Source: Actinomycetota bacterium (lineage in GTDB: Bacteria; Actinomycetota; Thermoleophilia; Solirubrobacterales; Solirubrobacteraceae). From it: a stretch of DNA of 45,775 nucleotides. Position numbers and translations under genes: made by a program. The stretch is from assembly GCA_005884115.1 (NCBI GenBank), contig VAXW01000009.1, positions 1 to 45,775 on the forward strand, in the 5' to 3' direction. Shown here one piece after another: positions 31,538-40,073 of this stretch; position 1 is the first letter of the stretch, and each line of letters begins with the position of its first letter. Below the pieces are notes generated by a model that did not search any database, was not told the origin of the DNA, and worked only from the letters and a program-made list of their open reading frames with translations.

Positions 31538-32215
31538 CTAGCGGCCCTCTTCTGCGCGCCGCAGGGCCCGCGCGAGGTCCTCGGGCAGCGGCGAGCTGAC
31601 GTCGACGCGCGCATGCGTGACCGGGTGGTCGAAGGCCAGCCGTGCCGAGTGCAGGAACTGCCGCTCCAGGCCGAAGAGCCCGGACGTCCCGTATTCGGGA
31701 TCGCCGCACACCGGGTGCCCTATCGCGCTCAGGTGGACGCGGATCTGGTGCGTGCGCCCCGTCTCCAGGCGCACGCGCAGCAGCGAGGCCGCAGCCAGCG
31801 CGAGCTCGAGCGTGAAATGGGTGCGCGCTTCGCGCGGACGGCTGCCCCCCACGATCATGCGCGTGCGCAGCTGGGCATCGCGTCCGATCGGCGCGTCGAT
31901 CGTCCCGCTGCGCGCGGGTGGCGTGCCCTGCACCAGCGCTAGGTACTCGCGCTGGATCAGCCTGCGCCTGAGCGCGTGCTGCAGCATGCGGTGAACATCC
32001 TCTGAGCGCGCGACGACGAGCAGGCCCGAGGTGTCACGGTCGAGCCTGTGGACGATTCCAGCCCGCTGAGACTCGCCTCCCGCCGCGCTGCCCGCCAGCA
32101 GCTGGGCGAGCGTGCCCTGGCGGTGTCCACTTGCCGGATGCACGACCAGGCCGGCGGCCTTGTCGACGACGAGCAGGTGCTCGTCCTCGTATGCGATCGC
32201 GAACGGACGCCTCAC
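31538..32215 (-). CDS. RluA/RluD-family pseudouridine synthase
   Basis: 225 residues from GTG 32215. Motif I AYEDEHLLVVDKAAGLVVHP, the catalytic-Asp motif IVHRLDRDTSGLLVVA, and the RLETGRTHQIRVHLSAIGHPVCGD segment are all standard for rRNA/tRNA uridine isomerisation. The S4 RNA-binding domain that normally precedes it in RluD is absent: upstream codons in this frame are arginine/alanine-rich shadows of lspA. The start overlaps the lspA stop as GTGA, so the two are translationally coupled, the common lspA-rluD pairing. Confidence 0.9.
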   Translation of the reverse strand: MRRPFAIAYEDEHLLVVDKAAGLVVHPASGHRQGTLAQLLAGSAAGGESQRAGIVHRLDRDTSGLLVVARSEDVHRMLQHALRRRLIQREYLALVQGTPPARSGTIDAPIGRDAQLRTRMIVGGSRPREARTHFTLELALAAASLLRVRLETGRTHQIRVHLSAIGHPVCGDPEYGTSGLFGLERQFLHSARLAFDHPVTHARVDVSSPLPEDLARALRRAEEGR

Positions 32216-32754
32216 CGCTCGCGCTGGCGCCAGTGGTCGAGGAGCAGCACGAAAAGCACGACCCCGAGGGTGATGGCCGCGTCCGCGAGGTTGAACGGCG
32301 GCCAGCCGAGCGGAAGCTTGATGAAATCGGTAACGCTGCCCTCGCGCGCGCGGTCGATGATGTTGCCGATCGCGCCACCCAGCAGCATTCCGGTGGGCAG
32401 CCATATCCACGGAGACGTGCGGTGGCGCGCGAAGTAGACGAGCAGCCCGCCAAGCGCGAGCGCGATCAGGATCGTCACCCACACGTGGCTCCCAGGCAAG
32501 AAGCCGAATGCGACGCCGCGGTTGCGCGTGTTCACGAGGTCGATGCCGGGGAGCAGCTTGCGTTCATCGCCGGCGGGGATCGAGTGCTCGACCGCGCGCT
32601 TGCTGAGCTGGTCGGCGGCCACCACGGCGGCAAGCACCGCCAGCGCGCGCGTCTCTCCGCCGCGGAACAGCGTCAAGCGCCGCTTCGCTGCGAGCAACTC
32701 CCCGACCCCAGCGGACGTCGCGCTCGCGCCGCGTGCGCGCGGCAGGCCGGGCAC
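32212..32754 (-). CDS. lspA: Lipoprotein signal peptidase (signal peptidase II)
   Basis: 180 residues. Four hydrophobic segments and both catalytic aspartates are present: GNIIDRAREGSVTDF and PPFNLADAAITLGV. It cleaves prolipoproteins after lipid attachment, for example the lipoprotein at 5991. The first ~35 residues are basic and not conserved, so the true start may be internal, near the first span (RALAVLAAVVAADQLSK). Confidence 0.95.
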   Translation of the reverse strand: MPGLPRARGASATSAGVGELLAAKRRLTLFRGGETRALAVLAAVVAADQLSKRAVEHSIPAGDERKLLPGIDLVNTRNRGVAFGFLPGSHVWVTILIALALGGLLVYFARHRTSPWIWLPTGMLLGGAIGNIIDRAREGSVTDFIKLPLGWPPFNLADAAITLGVVLFVLLLDHWRQRER

Positions 32755-32779
32755 CGAGCGGCGATCGCGTACATCGCCC

Positions 32780-33097
32780 TTAGCCGTGAATGATCCCGTT
32801 GACGACGATGCTGTTGACGATCTGCAGCGTGAGGATCGCCAGCAGGGGGCTGAAGTCGATCCCGCCGAACGCGGGCAGCACGCGGCGGAAGATGCGCAGG
32901 AACGGTTCGCAGACGTCGCGCAGGAACCCGATCACGTGATCGAGCGTGCGCGAGTATGGCGGGCGGACTCCGACCGAGAAGAGCAGCTGGATGACGATGT
33001 AGAGAAAGATGAGCAGCGTGTAGACGTAGAGCAGCGTCGAGAGATAGTCAGCGACCTGGGTGCGCGCGCTCGCGAGGATCACGGCCTCGCTCCCCAC
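32780..33097 (-). CDS. YggT-family membrane protein
   Basis: 105 residues. Two membrane spans flank the conserved cytoplasmic or periplasmic FLRIFRRVLPAFGGIDFSPLLAILTLQ segment, the diagnostic YggT repeat. YggT genes lie beside sepF in most actinobacteria and are linked to division and osmotic response, though the molecular role is unclear. It lies 25 bp upstream of lspA. Confidence 0.92.
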   Translation of the reverse strand: MGSEAVILASARTQVADYLSTLLYVYTLLIFLYIVIQLLFSVGVRPPYSRTLDHVIGFLRDVCEPFLRIFRRVLPAFGGIDFSPLLAILTLQIVNSIVVNGIIHG

Positions 33098-33167
33098 CCA
33101 TGCCTGCGGCGCGCCGCCTGCGCGCGAGCCGCCTGCGCGGCTCCCCGCCCTGGCCGCACGAGCCTCA

Positions 33168-33965
33168 TCACGTTCCCTGCCCGAGCACGGCGTCGAGCGC
33201 GTCGTTGAACGCCGCGCGAAGCCCCGCGCGCTCGAGCGCGGCGACGCCGCGGGCCGTCAGGCCTCCGGGCGAGGTCACCTCGCGGCGGACGGCGACCGTG
33301 TCGAAGTCTCGCTGGCGCAGCAGCTCGGCGGTCCCGGCCAGGGTCTGCACGACGAGCTGCGCACCGAGCTGCGCGGGAATGCCCCGGCGCACGCCTGCGT
33401 CTATCTGAGCCTCCGCGACGAGGGCCACGTAGGCGGGAGCGCACGACATGAGCCCTGTGGCGACGTCGACGAGGGAATCGTCGAGCACTACGAGCGTGCC
33501 GAGCTGCGAGAAGAGCTGCGTGACCTCCACATCCAGGGCGCCGGAGCCGCCGCCATCGCCTCCGTCGGCGCCATCCTCAGCCGCGCTCTGCTGTGAGTCG
33601 ATGCCCTGCACGACTGCGCCCTGGCGCACCTCGACGGGTAGCGAGGGGATGAAGCGATACACGGGCCGCTCCGGGTAGGAGACCCGCAGAGCCGCCAGAG
33701 GCGTCGAGGCCAGGATCGAGGCCACGGCCCGCGCCTCGGGCGCGACCTCCGCCGCTACCTCGCGCAGCTGAGCGGGCTTGTGGCACAGGACCACGAGATC
33801 GGAGCGGCGGGCGACCTCGGCGTTGCTCGCGAGCGCTTCGCCGCCCACCTCCTCGGCCAGCCCGCGCGCCCGCTCGGCGATCGGATCAGAGCACAGGACG
33901 GGGCGCCTCCAACCGCGCGCAAGCGCACGCGCCATGTTGCCGCAGCCGATCAGACCGACCTGCAC
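33168..33965 (-). CDS. proC: Pyrroline-5-carboxylate reductase
   Basis: 265 residues. The Rossmann start MQVGLIGCGNMARAL and the C-terminal SPGGLTARGVAALERAG are typical of ProC, which makes proline with NAD(P)H. A 20-residue acidic Gly/Asp-rich insertion (~124-144, after VQGIDSQQSA) sits between the two domains and is unusual. It lies between sepF (15 bp upstream) and yggT, a place where ProC occurs in several Gram-positive groups. Confidence 0.93.
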   Translation of the reverse strand: MQVGLIGCGNMARALARGWRRPVLCSDPIAERARGLAEEVGGEALASNAEVARRSDLVVLCHKPAQLREVAAEVAPEARAVASILASTPLAALRVSYPERPVYRFIPSLPVEVRQGAVVQGIDSQQSAAEDGADGGDGGGSGALDVEVTQLFSQLGTLVVLDDSLVDVATGLMSCAPAYVALVAEAQIDAGVRRGIPAQLGAQLVVQTLAGTAELLRQRDFDTVAVRREVTSPGGLTARGVAALERAGLRAAFNDALDAVLGQGT

Positions 33966-33980
33966 CGGCGCCCCCTGCTC

Positions 33981-34496
33981 CTACGACTGATTGAAGAAGC
34001 CCTTCTCGATCAGGCGCGCGCGCTCCTCGGCTGAGATCTCGACGTTGCGCGGCGTGAGCATGAACACCTTGTCGGCGATCCGCTGCATGCCGCCGTCGAG
34101 CGCGTAGGTGAGACCAGAGGCGAAGTCGATGAGCCGCTTGGAGAGGTCCGTTTCCGAAGCCTGCAAGTTGAGGATCACGGGGATCGTGTCCTTGAACTTG
34201 TCCGCGATCTGCTGGGCGTCGTTGAACGACTTGGGGATCACCAGATGCACCCGCACGTCGCCGTTGCCGCGCGTTCCGACGGACTTCAGGACCGTCGTTG
34301 AGCGTCCGCCGCGCGGCTCGTCGTCGGCGAAGATTTCGTCAAACTCGTCGCGCCGGCGGCGTAGGCGGCGGACGTTCGGGCGATCGCGGTAGCGATCCTC
34401 GAGCTCGGTCTCGGGCGCCTCGTCGAACTCCTCGGGGTAGTCCTCGGCGAGGCCGAAGTACACAAGCGCGCTGTGCCAGGAGTCGCGGAGAGCCAT
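33981..34496 (-). CDS. sepF: Cell division protein SepF
   Basis: 171 residues. The N-terminal WHSALVYFGLAEDYPEEFDE is the membrane-binding amphipathic helix with acidic linker; the core has VHLVIPKSFNDAQQIADKFK, PVILNLQASETDLSKRLIDFASGLTYAL and KVFMLTPRNVEIS. SepF anchors FtsZ to the membrane and is essential in many actinobacteria. ftsZ, usually a few genes upstream, is not in the window; its place in the run is taken by cca and the his genes. Confidence 0.97.
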   Translation of the reverse strand: MALRDSWHSALVYFGLAEDYPEEFDEAPETELEDRYRDRPNVRRLRRRRDEFDEIFADDEPRGGRSTTVLKSVGTRGNGDVRVHLVIPKSFNDAQQIADKFKDTIPVILNLQASETDLSKRLIDFASGLTYALDGGMQRIADKVFMLTPRNVEISAEERARLIEKGFFNQS

Positions 34497-34572
34497 TGCT
34501 AAGGTGCGTTTTCGCCCGAGGGGCCGGTTTCCCTGCCCATGCTAGTCGTTTATGGGCTTCGGCAGGCGGCCG

Positions 34573-35244
34573 CTAAGTGTACAGTTTCGTGCCGATCCGC
34601 ACGATGGTCGCGCCCTCTTCGACGGCGACCACGTAGTCCTGCGACGTTCCCATCGAGAGCTGCTCGAGTCCGTGCTCGTCGGCGAGCCCGCGCAGCGCCG
34701 CAAACCATGGTCGGCTCGCATCTGGATCGTCGCTCATCGGCGGCATCGTCATCAGCCCGGCCACGGGCAGCGGAGCGAGCTCCAGGAAATGAGCCAGCGC
34801 GCCGGGCTCGATCCCAGCCTTGCCGGGCTCGCCCGAGACGTTGACCTCGATCAGTATGCGCAGGCTCGGCGCGGCGCGGTCGCGATGACGCTCAAGCTCG
34901 CGCAGCGACGACTCGGAGGCCACCGAGTGGATCAGCCGCACGTGCGGGACGATGCGCCGCACCTTCCTGCTCTGCAGCTGCCCGATGAAGTCCCAGGTGA
35001 AGGCGTCCCCGTACAGCGCGACCTTCTGCTCTAGATCCTGCGCGCGGTTCTCGCCCACGAGGCGCACTCCAGCCTGCTGCAGGGCGCGCAGGTCGGCGGC
35101 GGCCACGTACTTGGTCGCCGCGAGCACCTCGACCGCCTCCGGGTCGCGGCCGGCGCGCGCGGCCGCCGCGGCTATCTCCCTCCGCAGGTGCTCGAGGTTG
35201 GCCCTTATCCTCTGCGGGTGCAGCTGCGAGGTCAGCTCAGCCAC
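34573..35244 (-). CDS. yggS: YggS-family PLP homeostasis protein
   Basis: 223 residues from GTG 35242-35244. The alanine-racemase-like barrel has the PLP lysine K45 in VLAATKYVAAADL, then GENRAQDLEQK, FIGQLQSRKVR and SMGTSQDY. It has no known catalytic activity but controls free PLP levels. I chose the GTG because it gives the usual ~225 residues and overlaps the pgeF stop by 13 bp; a start 25 codons earlier would be atypical. Confidence 0.93.
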   Translation of the reverse strand: MAELTSQLHPQRIRANLEHLRREIAAAAARAGRDPEAVEVLAATKYVAAADLRALQQAGVRLVGENRAQDLEQKVALYGDAFTWDFIGQLQSRKVRRIVPHVRLIHSVASESSLRELERHRDRAAPSLRILIEVNVSGEPGKAGIEPGALAHFLELAPLPVAGLMTMPPMSDDPDASRPWFAALRGLADEHGLEQLSMGTSQDYVVAVEEGATIVRIGTKLYT

Positions 35245-35921
35245 GCTACGCCCGCCTGCCTGCCGCTGCGCTCCCCTTCGCGCCGATGCGAGAAGAAGCG
35301 CTCGTCGCAGATCGTGCACGCCGCTACCTGGGTCACGTGCGAGACCCCCGCGGCCCGCAACCGTGCGGCGGCGATCTCGCGCAGATCTATGAATGCACGC
35401 TCGACGCAGCGCTCGCCGAGCGCGTCGTGCACCTCGGGCCCGACCTCGTAGCAGCAGGCTCCCGCGCCGGGGCCGATGACGGCCTCGATCGGGCCGAGCC
35501 CTCCCACCTCCCGTAGCGCTCTGACTCCCTCCTCGAGGACCCCTGCAGCGAGACCGCGCCAGCCGGCGTGGAGCATCGCGACCGCCGCGTCGGACCCGAG
35601 CGCCACGGGCAGGCAGTCGGCGGCGAGCACCATCACTGCCACGCCGCGCATGGCGGTCGCGTGGCCGTCGGCCTCGAGCCCCAGCGGGGCGGCGTCGGCG
35701 GCTTCCTCGGCGGAGCGCAGCCGGCGCACATGCGCCCCGTGCACCTGGCGTGCCCGCGCGATGCGCGATGCCCCGATGCGCGCACGCAGATGCTCGCGCA
35801 CGCGCGTGCCTTCGTGGGCGAGCTCTCCGCTCACGCTGGACATGTTGCCGTCGGAGCGCGTCGTGAAGAGCACACGGCCACGGCCGGCAAGAGCACAGCT
35901 GAGCTCGTCGGCCGCGCTCAC
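35232..35921 (-). CDS. pgeF: Peptidoglycan editing factor PgeF / laccase-domain protein (YfiH family)
   Basis: 229 residues. Metal-binding and core motifs are RQVHGAHV, VMVLAADCLPV, AMLHAGWRGLAAGVLEEGV and VIGPGAGACCYEVGPEV. The family has been reported both to edit mis-built UDP-MurNAc-Ser peptidoglycan precursors and to have purine nucleoside phosphorylase activity. It lies between cca (ATGA overlap) and yggS (13-bp overlap). Confidence 0.93.
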   Translation of the reverse strand: MSAADELSCALAGRGRVLFTTRSDGNMSSVSGELAHEGTRVREHLRARIGASRIARARQVHGAHVRRLRSAEEAADAAPLGLEADGHATAMRGVAVMVLAADCLPVALGSDAAVAMLHAGWRGLAAGVLEEGVRALREVGGLGPIEAVIGPGAGACCYEVGPEVHDALGERCVERAFIDLREIAAARLRAAGVSHVTQVAACTICDERFFSHRREGERSGRQAGVAWLS

Positions 35922-37222
35922 GAGCTCGCCCTCAGGGCGGCCTCGAGCTGGGCGTCCGCAGAGTCGCCCACGGTTCCGTCAAGGCGCATCTCAAGCACGG
36001 TCTGCAGCCGGCGCCCGATATCGGGGCCTGCGGCGAGGCCCGCATCGAGCAGGTCATCGCCGGTGATCTTCAAGCGCACGTTGCGCAGCTCGCCGAGCCA
36101 TCGACGCGCCGCCTCGGCTGCGGAGTCGAGCCCTCGCTCCTCGCCCAGGGCGCCTGCCAGCGAGAGCGCCTCCGGCGGGGCGCCGCGCGCCGCCGCCGCG
36201 AGCTCGGAAGGGCGCGCAGCGGCCTGCAGGCGCACCGGCAGCTCCGGTGCGAGGCGCACCGTGTCGCATACGCGCTCGCGCGTGGCGGCCGTGAAATCGA
36301 GCTTGCCTAGCAGCTCGCGCGCCTCGCCATCGCCGGTCGAGAGCAGCACGCAGGCGAGCAGCAGCACGACGCGATCCCCGTCGGGGGGCAGCAATCGCAG
36401 CGCGGCGTGAACGCTTCGCTCTGGCACCGCGAGCCGGAGGCTCGGATGGATCGCAGCAAGCACCCCGCCTTGCTGCAGTGCCAACAGGCTCGCGAGCGGG
36501 TCGGGCTCGCGCAGCGCGAGTCGCAGCTCGGTCCCGATGCGCGAACCCGAGACAGTCGCGAGGGCGCGCAAGCGGACGGCCTCGCGCGCCAGCGCGGCGG
36601 TGCGCGCCTCGGGCTGGAAGCGAAGGCGCGCCGCATATCGCCACAGGCGGAGCAGGCGAGTCGGGTCGTCGAGGAAGCTGCGCTCGTGAAGCACGCGCAG
36701 GCACCCGGCGTCGAGGTCGGCGAAGGCGTGCTCGACGGCTCGCAACTGGCCTCTGCGCCGGGCACCGAGCGCTAGGGCGATCGCGTTGACGGTGAAATCG
36801 CGCCGCTCGAGGTCCTCCTCGACCGTGCCGCTTCGCACCTCGGGGAGCGCGCCCGGCGAGGCGTATGACTCGGCTCGACGCGCCGCGACGTCCACGCGCG
36901 CTCCGTCCCACTCCACGAGCGCGGTCCCGAAGCGGTCGTGTTGCGCAAGCCGCGGAGCCGCCGCATCATCGGCGCGGCCGCCGAGGCGAGCGCTAGCTGC
37001 CAGCTCGCGCGCGAACAGGTCCGGCTCCTCGCCGACGACCACGTCGAGCTCCAGCGGGGTGCGACCGAGCAGCAGGTCGCGAACCGCTCCGCCGACGAGG
37101 TCGACGTCCTCGCGGGCACTGGCAAGCTCGAGCAGCAGCGGCCCTCCGGGGAGCTCGAGCACGCGCTCGATCAGGACCTCGCCGTCGATCCGTGCGCTGC
37201 CGGCGCCCCGCGTCGCTTGCAC
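35918..37222 (-). CDS. CCA tRNA nucleotidyltransferase / poly(A) polymerase family
   Basis: 434 residues from a GTG at 37220-37222 (start uncertain; no ATG nearby). The nucleotidyltransferase head has LVGGAVRDLLLGRTPLELDVVV: the usual DxD metal motif reads E-L-D here. It is followed by RDFTVNAIALALG and DDPTRLLRLWRYAARLRF, typical of class II CCA-adding enzymes, then a helical C-terminal body. It adds or repairs the 3' CCA of tRNAs. It overlaps pgeF by 4 bp and lies 19 bp downstream of hisF. Confidence 0.9.
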   Translation of the reverse strand: MQATRGAGSARIDGEVLIERVLELPGGPLLLELASAREDVDLVGGAVRDLLLGRTPLELDVVVGEEPDLFARELAASARLGGRADDAAAPRLAQHDRFGTALVEWDGARVDVAARRAESYASPGALPEVRSGTVEEDLERRDFTVNAIALALGARRRGQLRAVEHAFADLDAGCLRVLHERSFLDDPTRLLRLWRYAARLRFQPEARTAALAREAVRLRALATVSGSRIGTELRLALREPDPLASLLALQQGGVLAAIHPSLRLAVPERSVHAALRLLPPDGDRVVLLLACVLLSTGDGEARELLGKLDFTAATRERVCDTVRLAPELPVRLQAAARPSELAAAARGAPPEALSLAGALGEERGLDSAAEAARRWLGELRNVRLKITGDDLLDAGLAAGPDIGRRLQTVLEMRLDGTVGDSADAQLEAALRASS

Positions 37223-37241
37223 GGCCTTGAGCTCCGGCAGC

Positions 37242-38018
37242 CTAACCGGCCCGCACCGGTATACCGGCGCGCGCGAGATGGGCCTTGGCCTCGGGGATCG
37301 TGTGCCGGCCGTAGTGGAAGATCGACGCGCACAGCGCAGCGTCGGCACCGGCCTGCAGGGCCTCCACGAGGTGCTCGAGCTCGCCGGCCCCGCCGGAGGC
37401 GATCACGGGCACGCTGACGGCAGCGCTGACGGCTTGCGTCAGCTCGATGTCGTAGCCCGCGTTGGTGCCGTCGCGGTCCATGCTCGTCAGGAGGATCTCG
37501 CCAGCCCCGCGCTCGACAGCCTCGCACGCCCACTCGAGCACATCCCGGTCGGTGGGCGTCCGCCCTCCCGCGAGGTGTGCGCACCAGCGCGGCGGCCGCC
37601 GTGTCCCATTTTGCGGCTCCGCCTTGGCGTCGATCGCGAGCACGACGCACTGCGCCCCGAACACGGCGGCGAGCTCGCCTATCAGCGCCGGCCGCTGCAA
37701 CGCTGCGGAGTTGACCGCAACCTTGTCGGCACCGGCGTCGAGAACCGCCTGGGCGTCGGCGACCGAGCGAATACCGCCGCCGATGGTGAAGGGGATGAAC
37801 ACGTCGTCGGCTGTCCGCCGCGCGAGCGATGCGATCGTGTCGCGCTTCTCGTGCGTCGCGGTGATGTCGAGGAAGACGAGCTCGTCTGCGCCTTCGCGGT
37901 CGTAGTGGGCGGCGAGCTCGACGGGGTCGCCGGCGTCACGGATATCGACGAATTCGATCCCCTTTACGACGCGTCCCGCGTCGACATCGAGGCAGGGAAT
38001 GATGCGCTTGAAGTGCAC
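37242..38018 (-). CDS. hisF: Imidazole glycerol phosphate synthase, cyclase subunit
   Basis: 258 residues. The two catalytic aspartates are D11 ([15 protein letters not shown]) and D130 (VLAIDAK). FTIGGGIRS and [11 protein letters not shown] are the phosphate-binding loops. It pairs with HisH, encoded in the same run, to make imidazole glycerol phosphate and AICAR from PRFAR with ammonia. It lies 16 bp downstream of hisA. Confidence 0.97.
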   Translation of the reverse strand: MHFKRIIPCLDVDAGRVVKGIEFVDIRDAGDPVELAAHYDREGADELVFLDITATHEKRDTIASLARRTADDVFIPFTIGGGIRSVADAQAVLDAGADKVAVNSAALQRPALIGELAAVFGAQCVVLAIDAKAEPQNGTRRPPRWCAHLAGGRTPTDRDVLEWACEAVERGAGEILLTSMDRDGTNAGYDIELTQAVSAAVSVPVIASGGAGELEHLVEALQAGADAALCASIFHYGRHTIPEAKAHLARAGIPVRAG

Positions 38019-38034
38019 TTGCCCACGGTAGCGG

Positions 38035-38778
38035 TCAGCCCGAGAGCACGGCCTGGGCCTGCTCGATCGTGAAACGGCGCTCGTGCAGCGCCTTGCCGAC
38101 GATCACCCCCGCGAGGCTGCGCAGCTGGTGGTGTGCGCGCAGCCGCGCGAGCTGCTCGAGATCGCTCAGCTCGCCGATGCCTCCGGCGTAGATGACGCTG
38201 CCATCGCCCGCCGCCTTGGCAACCCAGATCGCCTCCTCGCGGCTGGCGCCGTCGAGCATGCCGTCGTGGTCGATGCTCGTGAAGATGAAATCGCGCACGC
38301 CCTTCTTGCGCAGGCGTGTGAACGCCTCGCGCGCGGGGGCCTCGCTCGTCTGCAGCCATCCGTGCGTGGCCACGCGTCCTGCGCGCACGTCGACCGACAC
38401 CGCCACGCGCTCGGGACCGTGGGCAGCGATCGCGTCGCGCAGCAGTGCATCGTCGGTGAAGGCAGCGGTGCCGAGGATCACCCGTGCGGCACCGGCTCGC
38501 AGCGCATCTTCGACGGCTTGCAGCGACCGCAGCCCTCCGCCGTACTGCACGCGGGCATCGAGCGCGCTGCAGATGCGACGCAGGTGCTCGAGATTCACCG
38601 GCTCTCCCGTCCTGGCGCCGTCGAGGTCGACGACGTGCAGAAAGCGCGCGCCTGCGTCGACGAACGCGCGCGCAGCACCTAGCGGATCCTCGCCGTAGAC
38701 GGTTTGCTCGGCGAAGTCCCCACGCGCTAGCCGCACGGTCTTGCCGGAGATGATGTCGATCGCCGGATAGAGGTTCAC
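38035..38778 (-). CDS. hisA: ProFAR isomerase (HisA)
   Basis: 247 residues. The catalytic pair is D8 ([14 protein letters not shown]) and D130 (AVSVDVRAG). [11 protein letters not shown] and [12 protein letters not shown] are the phosphate loops. The N-terminus is of the ordinary HisA type, rather than the dual-function PriA pattern known from Streptomyces and mycobacteria, so a TrpF role is not suggested. The ATG overlaps the hisH stop by 4 bp. Confidence 0.94.
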   Translation of the reverse strand: MNLYPAIDIISGKTVRLARGDFAEQTVYGEDPLGAARAFVDAGARFLHVVDLDGARTGEPVNLEHLRRICSALDARVQYGGGLRSLQAVEDALRAGAARVILGTAAFTDDALLRDAIAAHGPERVAVSVDVRAGRVATHGWLQTSEAPAREAFTRLRKKGVRDFIFTSIDHDGMLDGASREEAIWVAKAAGDGSVIYAGGIGELSDLEQLARLRAHHQLRSLAGVIVGKALHERRFTIEQAQAVLSG

Positions 38779-39464
38779 CGCGCCGTGCTTCCGCCAGCCG
38801 AGCTGACGGCGCCCTGCTCAGCGGGCTTCAGGCACAGGCGTGCGAAGTTGGCGAGCAGCCGCATACCCGCTGCGGAGGACTTCTCCGGGTGGAATTGCAC
38901 GCCATAGAACGATCCGCGCTGTACCGCGGTCACGAAGGGAGCGCCGTACGTCGCGCTGCCCAGCACATCCTCGGGGAACCTCGGCACGGGCGCGAAGGAG
39001 TGCACGTGGTAGAAGGCGCACCGCATCGCAAGCCCGCTAATGAGCTCGCACCCGCGCTCGACGAACGCGACTTCGTTCCAGCCGATGTGTGGCAGCTTCA
39101 GCCCGCCGGCGCTCAACGGGCGGACCTCGCCGGGCACGAGGCCCAGCCCGCGAGCGCCGCCCAGCTCTGTAGAGCGCTCGAACGCGAGCTGCATCCCGAG
39201 GCAGATGCCGAGTACCGGTGTTCCGGCCTCGACGGCCTCGCGCAGCAGACCGTCGAGCCCGAGCGAGCACAGGCTCTGCATGGCGCGCGGAAACGCACCG
39301 ACGCCCGGCACGACGAGGCCATCGGCGGCGCGCAGCTGCGCGGCGTCTGAGGTCACGCTCGCGTGCGCGCCCACATGCATGAGCGCCTTCTCGACGGAGC
39401 GGCGATTGCCCATGCCGTAGTCCACGACGGCGATCTGGACGGGCGTCTCGAGCAACGGGCTCAC
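38775..39464 (-). CDS. hisH: Imidazole glycerol phosphate synthase, glutaminase subunit
   Basis: 229 residues. Class I glutaminase with the nucleophile C88 (GICLGMQLAFERS), oxyanion-side VVPGVGAFPRAM, and the His-Glu pair in GVQFHPEKSS. It supplies ammonia to HisF. Both ends overlap neighbours by 4 bp (hisB upstream, hisA downstream). The last ~20 residues (after LKPAEQGAVSS) extend a little beyond the usual end. Confidence 0.96.
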   Translation of the reverse strand: MSPLLETPVQIAVVDYGMGNRRSVEKALMHVGAHASVTSDAAQLRAADGLVVPGVGAFPRAMQSLCSLGLDGLLREAVEAGTPVLGICLGMQLAFERSTELGGARGLGLVPGEVRPLSAGGLKLPHIGWNEVAFVERGCELISGLAMRCAFYHVHSFAPVPRFPEDVLGSATYGAPFVTAVQRGSFYGVQFHPEKSSAAGMRLLANFARLCLKPAEQGAVSSAGGSTAR

Positions 39465-40069
39465 GCGGTCAGCGTGCCCTTGGTGCTGGGGACGCCCGCC
39501 TCGGTCGGGTCGATCGCCACGGCCTGGCGCAGGGCGCGTGCGAACGCCTTGAACGCGGCCTCGATCATGTGGTGCGCGTTGCTGCCTGCCTCGACGCGCA
39601 GGTGCAGCGTGAGCTTGGCCGCATTGGCGAGCGCGCGAAAGAACTCCTCGGTCAGGTCGTGCTCGAAGCCGCCCGTGGAGCCGGGCGGCAGATCGGCGTA
39701 GAAGGATGTGAACGGACGTCCAGAGATGTCGATCGCGCAGCTGGCTCGCGCCTCGTCCATGGGTACGGTGGCCGAGCCGTAGCGCGTGATCCCCCTGCGG
39801 TCGCCCAGCGCCTTGTCGAGCGCTTGGCCGAGCACGATCGCGGTGTCCTCGGCGGTGTGGTGCGAGCCGGTCTGCAGGTCGCCACTGACCGCAACGTCCA
39901 GGTCGAGCCGCCCGTGACGCGCGAGCAGGTCGAGCATGTGGTCGAGAAAGCCGACGCCGGACGCGCGCGTGCCGCTGCCGGAGCCATCGAGCGTCAGGGA
40001 GAGGCTGACCTCGGTCTCGCCCGTGCGTCGCTGCAGCGACGCACTTCGCTTGCTGTTGGCGGAGGACAT
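39461..40069 (-). CDS. hisB: Imidazoleglycerol-phosphate dehydratase
   Basis: 202 residues, monofunctional. The Mn-binding motifs are GFLDHMLDLLARHG, GSHHTAEDTAIVLG and SNAHHMIEAAFKA. It dehydrates IGP to imidazole acetol phosphate. I chose the ATG at 40067-40069; the frame is open for about 150 codons upstream, but that stretch overlaps hisD in another frame. It is 4 bp downstream of hisD. Confidence 0.96.
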   Translation of the reverse strand: MSSANSKRSASLQRRTGETEVSLSLTLDGSGSGTRASGVGFLDHMLDLLARHGRLDLDVAVSGDLQTGSHHTAEDTAIVLGQALDKALGDRRGITRYGSATVPMDEARASCAIDISGRPFTSFYADLPPGSTGGFEHDLTEEFFRALANAAKLTLHLRVEAGSNAHHMIEAAFKAFARALRQAVAIDPTEAGVPSTKGTLTA

Positions 40070-40073
40070 CGCG

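Noticed and set aside
34497..34572. CCTGCC...GGGCAGG inverted repeat between yggS and sepF
   Set aside because: It could be a small attenuator, but the pairing is interrupted and the gap is probably just spacer with a weak promoter.
36786..38072. 428-codon plus-strand frame
   Set aside because: Antisense to cca and hisF; Ser/Arg-rich translation typical of GC-rich shadows.
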